Positions 1-7,605 of a stretch of 64,000 nt of DNA are shown here, one piece after another; positions within the stretch are counted from its first letter, which is position 1; every line of letters starts with the position of its first letter. The notes below the pieces were generated by a model that saw only the letters and a program-made list of their open reading frames with translations, did no database searches and was not told the origin of the DNA. Location of the stretch: positions 1,798,001 through 1,862,000 of the forward strand of contig NZ_JBLZUR010000002.1 in NCBI RefSeq assembly GCF_048565625.1. The letters are read 5' to 3'. A program made the translations under genes and the position numbers. This DNA is from JBLZUR01 sp048565625. Its GTDB lineage: Bacteria > Pseudomonadota > Alphaproteobacteria > Sphingomonadales > Sphingomonadaceae.

Positions 1-777
1 TGGGCCGAGGGGGTGAAGCCGATCCCCGCGGCGGCCCTCACACTTCCGGACGCGGACCAGCTCGCCCGCATCTTCAAGCGCGGCAAGCCGGTGACCATGC
101 ACCTGACGCTCACGCCACGCAGCGTGGGAACGCGTCAGTCGGGCAACGTTATTGCCGAGGTGCCGGGGCGCGAAAAGGACGCCGGGATCGTCCTGATCGG
201 CGGTCATCTCGACAGCTGGGATCAGGGAACGGGCGCGATCGACGACGCGGCCGGCGTCGCGATCACCACGGCGGCGGCGAAGCGGATCATGGACGCGGGC
301 AAGCCGCTCCGCACCATCCGCCTCGTCTGGTTCGGGGCGGAAGAGGTCGGGCTGTTCGGGGGCAACGCCTATCGCGATCGGCACCGGACCGAGAAGCACG
401 CCGTGGCGGCCGAGTCCGACTTCGGCGCCGATCGGGTGTGGCGGTTCCAGACCAACGTCAGCGCCACCTCTGCCCCTGTCGTCACGCCAAAGCTGAGCGC
501 TGCGCTCAACCCGCTCGGCATCGCGTTCGGCGGCAGGAACGGAGACGCGGGTGGCTCCGACATCTCGGTGATGACGGCGATCGGCGTGCCGACGCTGGAA
601 CTCAGCCAGGACGGCACGCGCTATTTCGACCTGCATCACACCCCTGACGACACGCTCGACAAGGTCGATCCCGAGCAGCTTCGCCAGAACGTGGCGGCAT
701 GGACGGCCATGCTGTCGGTGGTCGCGAACGACGCGACCGAGCTTGGCCCGATCGACCCTCCGGCTGCTGCGCATTGA
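1..777 (+). CDS. M28-family zinc metallopeptidase, C-terminal part (5' end outside window)
   Basis: The reading frame is open from base 1, so only the C-terminal 258 residues are present; the GTG at 13 is probably internal. Metal-site motifs of M28 aminopeptidases are visible: GGHLDSWDQGTGAIDDAAG (first metal His and bridging Asp), the catalytic pair in GAEEVGLFG, and HHTPDDT near the end (last metal His). The enzyme would remove N-terminal residues from peptides using two zinc ions. These proteins are normally exported, but the signal peptide and any PA domain would lie upstream and cannot be checked. The family call is secure; substrate specificity is unknown. Confidence 0.88.
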   Translation, partial: WAEGVKPIPAAALTLPDADQLARIFKRGKPVTMHLTLTPRSVGTRQSGNVIAEVPGREKDAGIVLIGGHLDSWDQGTGAIDDAAGVAITTAAAKRIMDAGKPLRTIRLVWFGAEEVGLFGGNAYRDRHRTEKHAVAAESDFGADRVWRFQTNVSATSAPVVTPKLSAALNPLGIAFGGRNGDAGGSDISVMTAIGVPTLELSQDGTRYFDLHHTPDDTLDKVDPEQLRQNVAAWTAMLSVVANDATELGPIDPPAAAH

Positions 778-937
778 GGCTGTGCGGCTTCGAAATGCGA
801 CGAACGGTGAGGTCCGCCTGTTCACTCACCGTAAATTTCCCCGTTGACGGTAGACATTCCGCGACTAGAGAAGACGACAGGGACGGCGTTCGGGCCGGAC
901 CCCTTGATGATTTATGACCCTAAAGGGGAGTGCTCGA

Positions 938-1168
938 ATGAAGAAGCTGGGTTTCGCTTTCGCCGCTGGTCTGCTCTCGCTGGCCGCTTGCTCGTCGTCG
1001 ACGCCGGCTGAGAACGCCGCGGACGCCAACGAGGCCGCGCTGGACAACGTGGGTGAGGTCCTCGAGGACGCCGCCGAGAACACCTCGAACGAGGTTGCGG
1101 CCGACGCGCTCGACAACGCTGCGGACAACGCGCACGACGCCGCCGACAACGCTGGCGCCGCGCACTAA
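938..1168 (+). CDS. Small Ala/Asn/Asp-rich lipoprotein
   Basis: This 76-residue protein has a short basic N-terminus, a hydrophobic stretch and a lipobox ending LAAC (Cys17), so it should be lipidated and membrane-anchored. The mature part is low-complexity and acidic, rich in A, D, N and E with repeats of the type DNAADNA, and is probably helical. The start at 938 is preferred over an in-frame codon at 914 because AGGGGAG sits about 8 bases upstream. A strong hairpin terminator follows, so it is probably transcribed alone. No enzymatic function is suggested; similar small lipoproteins are common in sphingomonads. Confidence 0.75.
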   Translation: MKKLGFAFAAGLLSLAACSSSTPAENAADANEAALDNVGEVLEDAAENTSNEVAADALDNAADNAHDAADNAGAAH

Positions 1169-1201
1169 GCTTCGCTCCCGCTTCTAAACGGGAAAGAACA
1201 G

Positions 1202-1236
1202 ACGGGCGTCTCCTTCGGGAGGCGCCCGTTTTCTAT
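1202..1236 (+). terminator. Rho-independent terminator after the lipoprotein gene
   Basis: A 12-bp GC-rich stem (ACGGGCGTCTCC pairing with GGAGGCGCCCGT, one G-T wobble) closes on a TTCG tetraloop and is followed by TTTTCTATT. It begins 33 bases after the lipoprotein stop codon. Confidence 0.85.
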
Positions 1237-1286
1237 TGTGCTCGTCTTACCCTGCGACCAATGAAGCCATTGCGCGTTGTGCGGAG

Positions 1287-1763
1287 ATGCCGCGCAAGCT
1301 GAAGGTCTACCGAACGCCGATCGGCTTCCACGACGCCTATGTCGCAGCGACCAGTTAGAAGGCGGCGCTTGACGCCTGGGGAACCAGCGCGAACCTCTTC
1401 GCACGCGGAATGGCGGAGGAGGTCAGCGATCCAAATCTCGCCGCACCGGCTTTGGCGGCACCGGGGACGATAATCCGTCGGCTAAGGGATGCACCGCCCG
1501 GCGAAGATGCTCCGGACCAAACGCAGAAGCGCAACAAACGGAAGGCTGCTCCACCATCGCGGCAAGCACTCGATCGCGCGGAGAAGGCGGTGGAACAGCT
1601 GAAGCATGAACAAGCCGAAGCTCTCGACCGGCTTGATCATCAGATTGCCGCGCTGAAACGGCAGCGCCAGGCTCTTGTCAAAGACCAGGCTGAGGAGAGA
1701 GCCACGGCAGAAGAGGTTCTAGCGAAAGAGAGTGCAGCGTACGACAAGAGAATGAGCAAGTGA
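1287..1763 (+). pseudogene. Small conserved coiled-coil protein interrupted by an in-frame TAG
   Basis: Reading from ATG 1287 gives MPRKLKVYRTPIGFHDAYVA, then a TAG at 1356-1358, and the same frame continues without further stops to 1763. The region after the stop (KAALDAWGTSANLFARG...) reads as direct continuation of the same protein, and I recall sphingomonad proteins with this N-terminus that have Gln at this position, so a CAG-to-TAG change is likely. The C-terminal half is a charged helical coiled coil (about residues 85-155 of the full frame). The surviving open segment starts at ATG 1410 without a good ribosome binding site. Either a pseudogene, a shortened protein, or a sequencing error. 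Confidence 0.65.
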
Positions 1764-1778
1764 AACGCAGATGAACAT

Positions 1779-2150
1779 TCAAACGCTCTTGAACCAAGGC
1801 TCATCGACGACGGTCAGCCCGGCATTGCTCGTCCCTGCCCTGAACGGTAAGGCAGGCTTGCCGCCGCCTCCGCCAACAGCAACAGGTATGTTCATCTCCT
1901 GGGCAGCGGCGAACAGGGCATGGTGCGCCTCCACGACCTTGCCTTGCGCCATGATGATCTGAGTCATGGCACAGTCTAGCGCTTCTAAGGCGTCCTGCCC
2001 GACCTCAACGGCGAGACCTGCTTCCAACCTGCCGCCAGCTAGGCAAGCGATGAGCGCAGCGCCATTCTTCAAAGCCGTGTCTACACTCCGCTCCAGAGCG
2101 TGAAGTTGACGGGTCGCGCGGTGCGCGAGTTCGATCGCCTTCTCGTTCAT
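1779..2150 (-). CDS. Hypothetical 123-residue protein
   Basis: I do not recognise this family. The start at 2150 (MNEKAIELAHRATRQ) has an AGAGGG element just upstream; longer versions of the frame would run into the tRNA-Pro gene and are not credible. The N-terminal 100 residues look helical, with a short apolar stretch (AALIACLAGG), then a glycine run (VGGGGGKP) and an irregular C-terminus. No signal peptide or clear transmembrane segment is visible. It converges on the broken gene at 1287-1763, with only 15 bases between them. Confidence 0.5.
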   Translation of the reverse strand: MNEKAIELAHRATRQLHALERSVDTALKNGAALIACLAGGRLEAGLAVEVGQDALEALDCAMTQIIMAQGKVVEAHHALFAAAQEMNIPVAVGGGGGKPALPFRAGTSNAGLTVVDEPWFKSV

Positions 2151-2231
2151 TGGCCCTCTCGTCGGCAGCATACCCCCGGCGAGCAGGCCGGAACCGCGAC
2201 GATGAGCGGTCGTCGCAACAAAAACTAGAGG

Positions 2232-2309
<78 letters not shown>

Positions 2310-2355
2310 ACGGCCGCGCCTTAGCGGGCGGGACGACGGGCGGCAAGCGGAGGGT

Positions 2356-2431
2356 TGGTGGGCCCGGCAGGACTCGAACCCGCAACCTAGCCGTTATGAG
2401 CGGCCAGCTCTAACCATTGAGCTACAGGCCC
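2356..2431 (-). tRNA. tRNA with CAT anticodon, probably tRNA-Ile2 (lysidine-modified)
   Basis: The reverse complement is a complete cloverleaf with acceptor GGGCCTG/CGGGCCC (one wobble pair), anticodon loop CTCATAA, T loop GGTTCGAGTCC and encoded CCA. The CAT anticodon allows initiator Met, elongator Met or Ile2. The GGGCCTGTAGCTCA start matches my recollection of alphaproteobacterial tRNA-Ile2, whose anticodon C is converted to lysidine by TilS to read AUA. The initiator hallmark (an unpaired C at position 1) is absent. The tRNA call is certain; the isotype is likely, not proven. Confidence 0.8.
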
Positions 2432-2485
2432 CACCTGTCCTCTCGTTAGCGGAGCGGCGGCGGGGCTGGCAACGGTCAGCCGCGC

Positions 2486-5464
2486 TCACCCTTCATCCCG
2501 GCCATACCATTCTTCCAGCCGCATCAGCTGGTCGTACTCCCCATAAGGCGCGTACTCGGGGTGAAGCTTCGCGGTGAACGGAGCATTGCCGGTCAGCCAT
2601 TTCGCAGCCGCCTCCGTGAGGACACCCGCCGCGCGATCGGCGAACTGGTCAGGTGGAATGCCGCCCTTAGCCTTGGCGTCGGTTGGGCTGCGGACCTGGC
2701 CGAAGCCGCCGCCGGGTGCGCGGGCGAAGGACCAGTACTCGAACGTGCCGGCATCCCCCGCCACATCGGGAAAGCCCCCGGAGCGCGCAATATAGCCGAG
2801 CAGGCCGAGCTGCATCGCATAACCTGCGGCGACCTGAGCCGTGCTGGGCGGCATGCCCGTCTTGTAATCGACTATGGCGAGCGAACCATCCGACAGTCGG
2901 TCGATGCGGTCGGCCGTTCCCTGAAGCGTGATGCCGGCGATCTCCGCCTCGCCCTTGATCTCGACCTTGATTGGATCGCGCCCCTGGGCGCGATCTTCTG
3001 CCAGCCGCGCTGCCACCCAGTCAACCGCTTCCATCAGGCGCGGCTCCCAGAGCGCGCGGAGCACAGGATGCGCGGCGACCTGATCGAGGAGGCGCTCGGC
3101 GCGTGGACGGAGCGCGTCGGGACGTGCGTCGTCGTGCAGGAACCACTCCTCCAGCACACGGTGCACCAGCGTGCCGCGCCAGGCTGGGTTCGGGTCGGCG
3201 TTGACCGGATCAAGATCGGGAAGCTTCAGGATCGCGCGCGCGTAGAAGGCGAATGGGTCGGCCTTGAGCCGGTCGACGGCCGTAACCGAGATGCGCCTTG
3301 GTCGCGCCGAGGGCGGCGGTATCGGCTGCGGCCGGGCGGCGGGTGTCAGCGGCCCACTCGGCGCATCAAGGCGCGCGGCGAGCCGCTGCAGGCGGTGCTC
3401 GCGCGGCAGCCCGCCGGTCATCGCATCAAGGCGTAACCAGAAGCGCGACGCGATCGTAGGGGCCGTCGCATCCCGCCGGGCGCGAGTCAGCAGCACCGAC
3501 GGTCCACCGAGGTTGAGCGCGAAGTCCTGCGCGGCGGTGCCGATCCGTCGCTCGAGCCCCGGAAGACCCAAAGCGGCACGAAGGCCCGGAGCCAGCCACG
3601 GGTCGGGGGCAGGAAGCGAGGGCCACACGCCTTCGTTTAGCCCGGCAAGGATGGTCAGGTCAGCCTGCTGCAGCCGCGCCTCGATCAGGCCCCAGATGAA
3701 CACACGAGGGTGACGATCCTGCGAAACGCGGCGGATCGCGACCTCGTTCAACAATTGGCGCAGGACGGCAGGGATCGCTGCTATATCGCTGATCTCCGGT
3801 GCCTCCGCCGCGACCGCCTCCTGCGCGGCAACGAAATCAGCTAGGGCCCGGCCCGCCTCCCCGGCCCAGATCGCGTCGCCACAAAGCATCTGTGCGCAAC
3901 GGCGGAGGGCAGCCAAGGCCGACGCAAGATCGCGGGCCGCTGAGAACTCGACCTCGAAGTCTGTGAGGAGCGGCGCGATCTGCAACCAAGCACGTTCGGC
4001 GACTGCGCGGACCCGTTCGGTTCGGCTATCGCCTTCTTGGAAGAACGTCGCTATCCCCGCCAGCCGAGGACCGGGCCTCGGCCCCCTGAGCCCCAGGTCG
4101 ACCGCCCTCACCATGTCCAGCCAAGCCAGGCGCTCGTCGCCCTGGCGAACGAGCGGATGTTTTAGCACGGCAAGCAACGGCACCGGCGCGAAGCGCTCCA
4201 CCGCCATCTCGGCAAGCGCGAGCAGGACGACCCCGGGGGGTTCTTCGGACAACGGCCGCCCCCCCGAGTCATCGGCGGCGATATCCCACCGCCTCAGGAG
4301 CGCGACGATGCGCCGGGCGAGCGCGCGATCGGGCGTAACGACCGCGACCGTGCGGCCAGGCTCTTCCAATGCGCGGCGGATGGCGACAGCGATACCCAGC
4401 GCCTCCTCGGCAGGTGTCGAGAACTCCGCGGCCTTGATCCCCGACAGGCGCCGATGGGGAGTCGGCAACCTCTCCCATTGGGCGGTCGCCGCCGCCGGTC
4501 GCATCGCATTCGATATCGCTCGCGTCGTGAGCGGCCGCCCTTTCCGATCGCCCGACCAGCGCCAGCGCCGCACATCCGTACGCTCGACGCCCAGTTCAGC
4601 CAGGAGTTGCTTGGCCGCGAATTGGGGATGAGTCTCCAGTGCTGGACGGCGGCGGCCGGTTGCCGGGTTCGGCTCATGCGGGCCGAGCATGTCCCAAACC
4701 TCGTTCGGCAGATGCGTGTCGAGGCCTGCCAAAATCGCCGAACCCCGCTCCATCCTCGCGATGACGCGAAGCAGGTCCGAGATAGCGGGGGCGAAGTTGT
4801 CGAAGCCGGCCGCTACGACGAAGCCCTCCGGGGCCGACGTACGCCATTGTGCCGCAAGCGATGACAGCACGCGATTGCGGCGATCGGCGAGGTCGATACG
4901 ACCAAGGCGGGCCAGTTCCGCAGGCCACAAATCGAGCACGATCCGCAACCGGTGGAGCGAGCTTTGCCAATGTACGGAGAACTCATCTGCGACGGCATCG
5001 CGTAGGCGACGAGGATCGACACGCTCGATGATCAGCTGATCCAACGTCCGCGCGAGGTCAGCGGCGAGCCGGTAGGCTTCGGCTGCCTCGCATCCGGTCG
5101 CCTGCGCGACAAGCCTAGCTAAGATCGTGCGTCGAACGACCGGATCGATTGCCGGCGGGATTGGCTCATCGACATCGATGCCGTCCAGCAACGCGCCTGC
5201 CCCCTCGCCCGCTTCGAGGTCGCCCACCGCGACAAGGCGGGGCAGCAGTAAGCCACCCTCTGCGCGGCGGACGAAAGCGTCGGCAACCGCCCGCACCGCG
5301 CGGTTGTTGGGAAGGATGATGATCCCACGCGCGAGGTCGAGCGGATCGCGCCCATGGCGACCGAGGAGGCCGGCGGCCAGCGCATCGGCAAAGGCGTGAT
5401 GGAGGGGTATGTTGTAGACCGACGGCAAGGGATCACCGGCCCGCACCCCTGCCCCGCTATTCAT
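2486..5464 (-). CDS. addB: AddB, double-strand break repair nuclease/helicase subunit
   Basis: This 992-residue protein matches alphaproteobacterial AddB, the partner of AddA in the RecBCD-like complex that resects DNA ends for recombination. The N-terminus (VYNIPLHHAFADALAAGLL, then IIILPNNRAVRAV) is typical of the alpha group, where the helicase core is degenerate. A RecB-type PD-(D/E)XK nuclease domain lies near the C-terminus, with the conserved segment LAIVDYKTGMPP (Asp and Lys catalytic). Its start overlaps the murU stop by 8 bases, so it ends a translationally coupled block. AddA is expected next downstream in relatives, but here two tRNA genes follow. Confidence 0.92.
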   Translation of the reverse strand: MNSGAGVRAGDPLPSVYNIPLHHAFADALAAGLLGRHGRDPLDLARGIIILPNNRAVRAVADAFVRRAEGGLLLPRLVAVGDLEAGEGAGALLDGIDVDEPIPPAIDPVVRRTILARLVAQATGCEAAEAYRLAADLARTLDQLIIERVDPRRLRDAVADEFSVHWQSSLHRLRIVLDLWPAELARLGRIDLADRRNRVLSSLAAQWRTSAPEGFVVAAGFDNFAPAISDLLRVIARMERGSAILAGLDTHLPNEVWDMLGPHEPNPATGRRRPALETHPQFAAKQLLAELGVERTDVRRWRWSGDRKGRPLTTRAISNAMRPAAATAQWERLPTPHRRLSGIKAAEFSTPAEEALGIAVAIRRALEEPGRTVAVVTPDRALARRIVALLRRWDIAADDSGGRPLSEEPPGVVLLALAEMAVERFAPVPLLAVLKHPLVRQGDERLAWLDMVRAVDLGLRGPRPGPRLAGIATFFQEGDSRTERVRAVAERAWLQIAPLLTDFEVEFSAARDLASALAALRRCAQMLCGDAIWAGEAGRALADFVAAQEAVAAEAPEISDIAAIPAVLRQLLNEVAIRRVSQDRHPRVFIWGLIEARLQQADLTILAGLNEGVWPSLPAPDPWLAPGLRAALGLPGLERRIGTAAQDFALNLGGPSVLLTRARRDATAPTIASRFWLRLDAMTGGLPREHRLQRLAARLDAPSGPLTPAARPQPIPPPSARPRRISVTAVDRLKADPFAFYARAILKLPDLDPVNADPNPAWRGTLVHRVLEEWFLHDDARPDALRPRAERLLDQVAAHPVLRALWEPRLMEAVDWVAARLAEDRAQGRDPIKVEIKGEAEIAGITLQGTADRIDRLSDGSLAIVDYKTGMPPSTAQVAAGYAMQLGLLGYIARSGGFPDVAGDAGTFEYWSFARAPGGGFGQVRSPTDAKAKGGIPPDQFADRAAGVLTEAAAKWLTGNAPFTAKLHPEYAPYGEYDQLMRLEEWYGRDEG

Positions 5465-6194
5465 TGCCGATCAGAAGCTCCGCCTTCGGAATGGCGCCGG
5501 GCGTTCCAACGTCGATCCAGAGGCCCTGATGGGCGACGCCGTAGAGCCGTCCGGCAGCGATCGCGCGATCCCACAGGATGTTGGTGGAGAAGGCACCCAC
5601 GGGCGGATCGGCCAACAGCCGTTTGGAGACGAGTTGTACGCCGGTGAAGACGAAAGGCGCGACTTTCCCCGTGGCGCGGCGGCTGAGCTTACCCGATGCG
5701 CTCATGTGAAAATCGCCGCGGCCCGCGTGGCAATGCGCGCGGGCAAGCGGCACGACCAGCAGGAGCGCGTCCATCGAAGAATCGTCCCAGCGCTCCGCCA
5801 ACAAGCGGAGCGTGTCCGCGGGGCCGTCGATCCACAGATTGTCGGCATTGACCGCGAAGAACGTGTCCTCGGCGATCAACGGTGCCGCCTTGACCAGCCC
5901 GCCACCGGTCTCCAGCAGCAGCGCGCGCTCGTCGGAAATACGAACGTCGAGCTCGCCCTTGCGACGCGCGACATGCGCCTCCAGCGCATCGGCGAGGTAG
6001 TGGACGTTGACGACAACCTTGGCGACACCGGCCGCACGGAGCCGGTCGAGGACATGGTCGAGGAGCGCCTTACCCGCAACCTCGACGAGCGGCTTGGGGC
6101 GCGTGGCGGTGAGCGGCCGCATACGCTTGCCGAGCCCGGCGGCGAGCACCATTGCCGTGCGAGGCGGAGAGAACGGTGCTTCGGCCGGTCTCAC
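5457..6194 (-). CDS. murU: MurU, N-acetylmuramate alpha-1-phosphate uridylyltransferase
   Basis: A 245-residue sugar-nucleotide transferase. The signature VLAAGLGKRMRPLT followed by RPKPLVEVAGKAL is the nucleotide-binding loop of the NTP-transferase fold, and VNADNLWIDG carries a metal-binding Asp. With AmgK it forms the anabolic recycling bypass MurNAc > MurNAc-1-P > UDP-MurNAc, which avoids de novo UDP-MurNAc synthesis and its fosfomycin-sensitive step. Specific assignment rests on adjacency to amgK. The GTG at 6194 is chosen because it forms a GTGA overlap with the amgK stop; a TTG at 6218 is possible. It overlaps addB by 8 bases. Confidence 0.85.
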   Translation of the reverse strand: MRPAEAPFSPPRTAMVLAAGLGKRMRPLTATRPKPLVEVAGKALLDHVLDRLRAAGVAKVVVNVHYLADALEAHVARRKGELDVRISDERALLLETGGGLVKAAPLIAEDTFFAVNADNLWIDGPADTLRLLAERWDDSSMDALLLVVPLARAHCHAGRGDFHMSASGKLSRRATGKVAPFVFTGVQLVSKRLLADPPVGAFSTNILWDRAIAAGRLYGVAHQGLWIDVGTPGAIPKAELLIGNE

Positions 6195-7168
6195 GTCGCC
6201 AGCGTTCCTGCTGTCCAAGCCGCCGCCCGCTTCTCCACAGGCACGTTCCGGTCGAACCAGGCCTTAACTGGGGCTAGTGCGGGATGGGCGAGATCGCGTT
6301 CGAGATACCGCCAGACGCGTGGCTGGAGCGACAGATAGCGCGGCTTGCCGTCCCGTTTCCACAAGCGGGTGAAGATGCCAAGGATCTTGGCGTTCCTCTG
6401 AGCACCAAGGATGGCGTAGGCAGCGTCGTCGAGCGGCCGACTACTCCGATAACGGGCCAGCATCGACGCTTCGGTCGCCGCGCTGACATCTCGCCTGGCG
6501 TCCTGAAGTAGGGAGACGAGATCGTAGGCGGGGTGCCCTGTCAGCGCGTCCTGGAAATCGAGCAGCGCGAGATCCTGCCCCTCCCGAAGCATGATGTTCT
6601 CGGCGTGATAATCGCGAAGGACCAGCACGGAGCGTTCCGTCACCTGGGCAAGAACCGTATTCCATGCACTGACATAAGCCTCCACATCGACCGGTAGATC
6701 GACAGCAGGCCCGTACCACTCGGTGAAAAGCCCAGCCTCTCGCTGATAAACGGCTCGATCGTAGGGCGGGAGGTCCGCAGGGGGCGGAACCGAATGGAGC
6801 CGCAGGAGAAGATCGACGGCGTCACCATATATCTTCGCCTCGCGCGAGGGATCGAGAGCGACCGCCTCGGCCACCCGGTCGTCGCCAAAATCCTCAAGGA
6901 GGATCAATCCTGCGTCGAGGTCGGTTGCGAAGACCTGCGGCGCGGCGAAGCCGGTCGAGCGGAGATGGGCAGCGACAGCGAGGAAGGGTCTGCTGTCCTC
7001 ATGCTCGGGCGGCGCGTCCATCAGCACGGCGGTGCGGCCCGGGGCCGCAACCCGGAAGTAGCGGCGGAACGAGGCGTCTCCCGCGAGCGGCAGGATCGTG
7101 CCGTCGCCCCAGCCGTTCGCGGCGAGGAAGGGCATCGCGGTGGCGGGCGGAATCATTGCGGCGGCCAT
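6191..7168 (-). CDS. amgK: AmgK, N-acetylmuramate/N-acetylglucosamine anomeric kinase
   Basis: A 325-residue aminoglycoside-phosphotransferase-fold kinase. Visible are GDASFRRYFRV in the N-lobe, the catalytic loop VLRDYHAENIML (Brenner-type motif) and the metal motif LLDFQDALTGHPAYDL. In this family the protein phosphorylates C1 of recycled MurNAc or GlcNAc using ATP, feeding MurU, its immediate downstream neighbour. The start at 7168 is chosen because GGAAGGA lies just upstream; an ATG at 7156, giving an ATGA overlap with tsaE, is an alternative. It overlaps tsaE by 16 bases and murU by 4. Confidence 0.87.
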   Translation of the reverse strand: MAAAMIPPATAMPFLAANGWGDGTILPLAGDASFRRYFRVAAPGRTAVLMDAPPEHEDSRPFLAVAAHLRSTGFAAPQVFATDLDAGLILLEDFGDDRVAEAVALDPSREAKIYGDAVDLLLRLHSVPPPADLPPYDRAVYQREAGLFTEWYGPAVDLPVDVEAYVSAWNTVLAQVTERSVLVLRDYHAENIMLREGQDLALLDFQDALTGHPAYDLVSLLQDARRDVSAATEASMLARYRSSRPLDDAAYAILGAQRNAKILGIFTRLWKRDGKPRYLSLQPRVWRYLERDLAHPALAPVKAWFDRNVPVEKRAAAWTAGTLAT

Positions 7169-7605
7169 CGATCCTTCCAAGATGGCGACACCTCGGCTGT
7201 CAAGCGGCGGGCGGGCGTTCCGGCACCTTCGATCCGAAGGCGCAGGCTGTGCTTCCACAGAGCCAGACCGAGCCGCTGCGGCCATTCGAGAATGATGGCA
7301 CCTTCATCGAGCGCCTCATCGAGCCCGAGTTCACGGACATCGGCGTCGTCGTCCAAGCGGTAGAGATCGACATGGAGGACCGGCAGGCGTGCCTCCGGCG
7401 GATCGTAGGCCTGAACGATGGCGAAGCTTGGGCTGGGCATGTCGCCCGTCACGCCAAGGCCGGCAAGAATACCTCTCGCAAGGCTCGTCTTGCCGGCGCC
7501 GAGATCGCCTTCGAGTGCGATCACATCGCCAGCGCGCAGATGCTCGGCGATCGCGCGACCGAACGTCAGCATCGCCGCCTCTCCCGTCAGGGTCACTACG
7601 CTCAT
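7153..7605 (-). CDS. tsaE: TsaE, ATPase of the tRNA t6A37 threonylcarbamoyl transfer complex
   Basis: This 150-residue P-loop protein carries the Walker A motif GDLGAGKTS (about residues 34-42) and the family segment LHVDLYRLD, followed by LGLDEALDEGAIILEWPQR. TsaE drives the TsaB-TsaD-TsaE complex that transfers threonylcarbamoyl to A37 of ANN-decoding tRNAs in the cytoplasm. Its length is normal for the family. It overlaps the upstream DivL-like gene by the sequence ATGA and the downstream amgK gene by 16 bases, so translation of the whole block is probably coupled. Confidence 0.92.
   Translation of the reverse strand: MSVVTLTGEAAMLTFGRAIAEHLRAGDVIALEGDLGAGKTSLARGILAGLGVTGDMPSPSFAIVQAYDPPEARLPVLHVDLYRLDDDADVRELGLDEALDEGAIILEWPQRLGLALWKHSLRLRIEGAGTPARRLTAEVSPSWKDRWPPQ

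Noticed and set aside
1356..1358. TAG read as pyrrolysine or a recoded codon
   Set aside because: No sign of recoding elsewhere; other genes in the window end in TAG normally, and a Gln-to-stop change is simpler.
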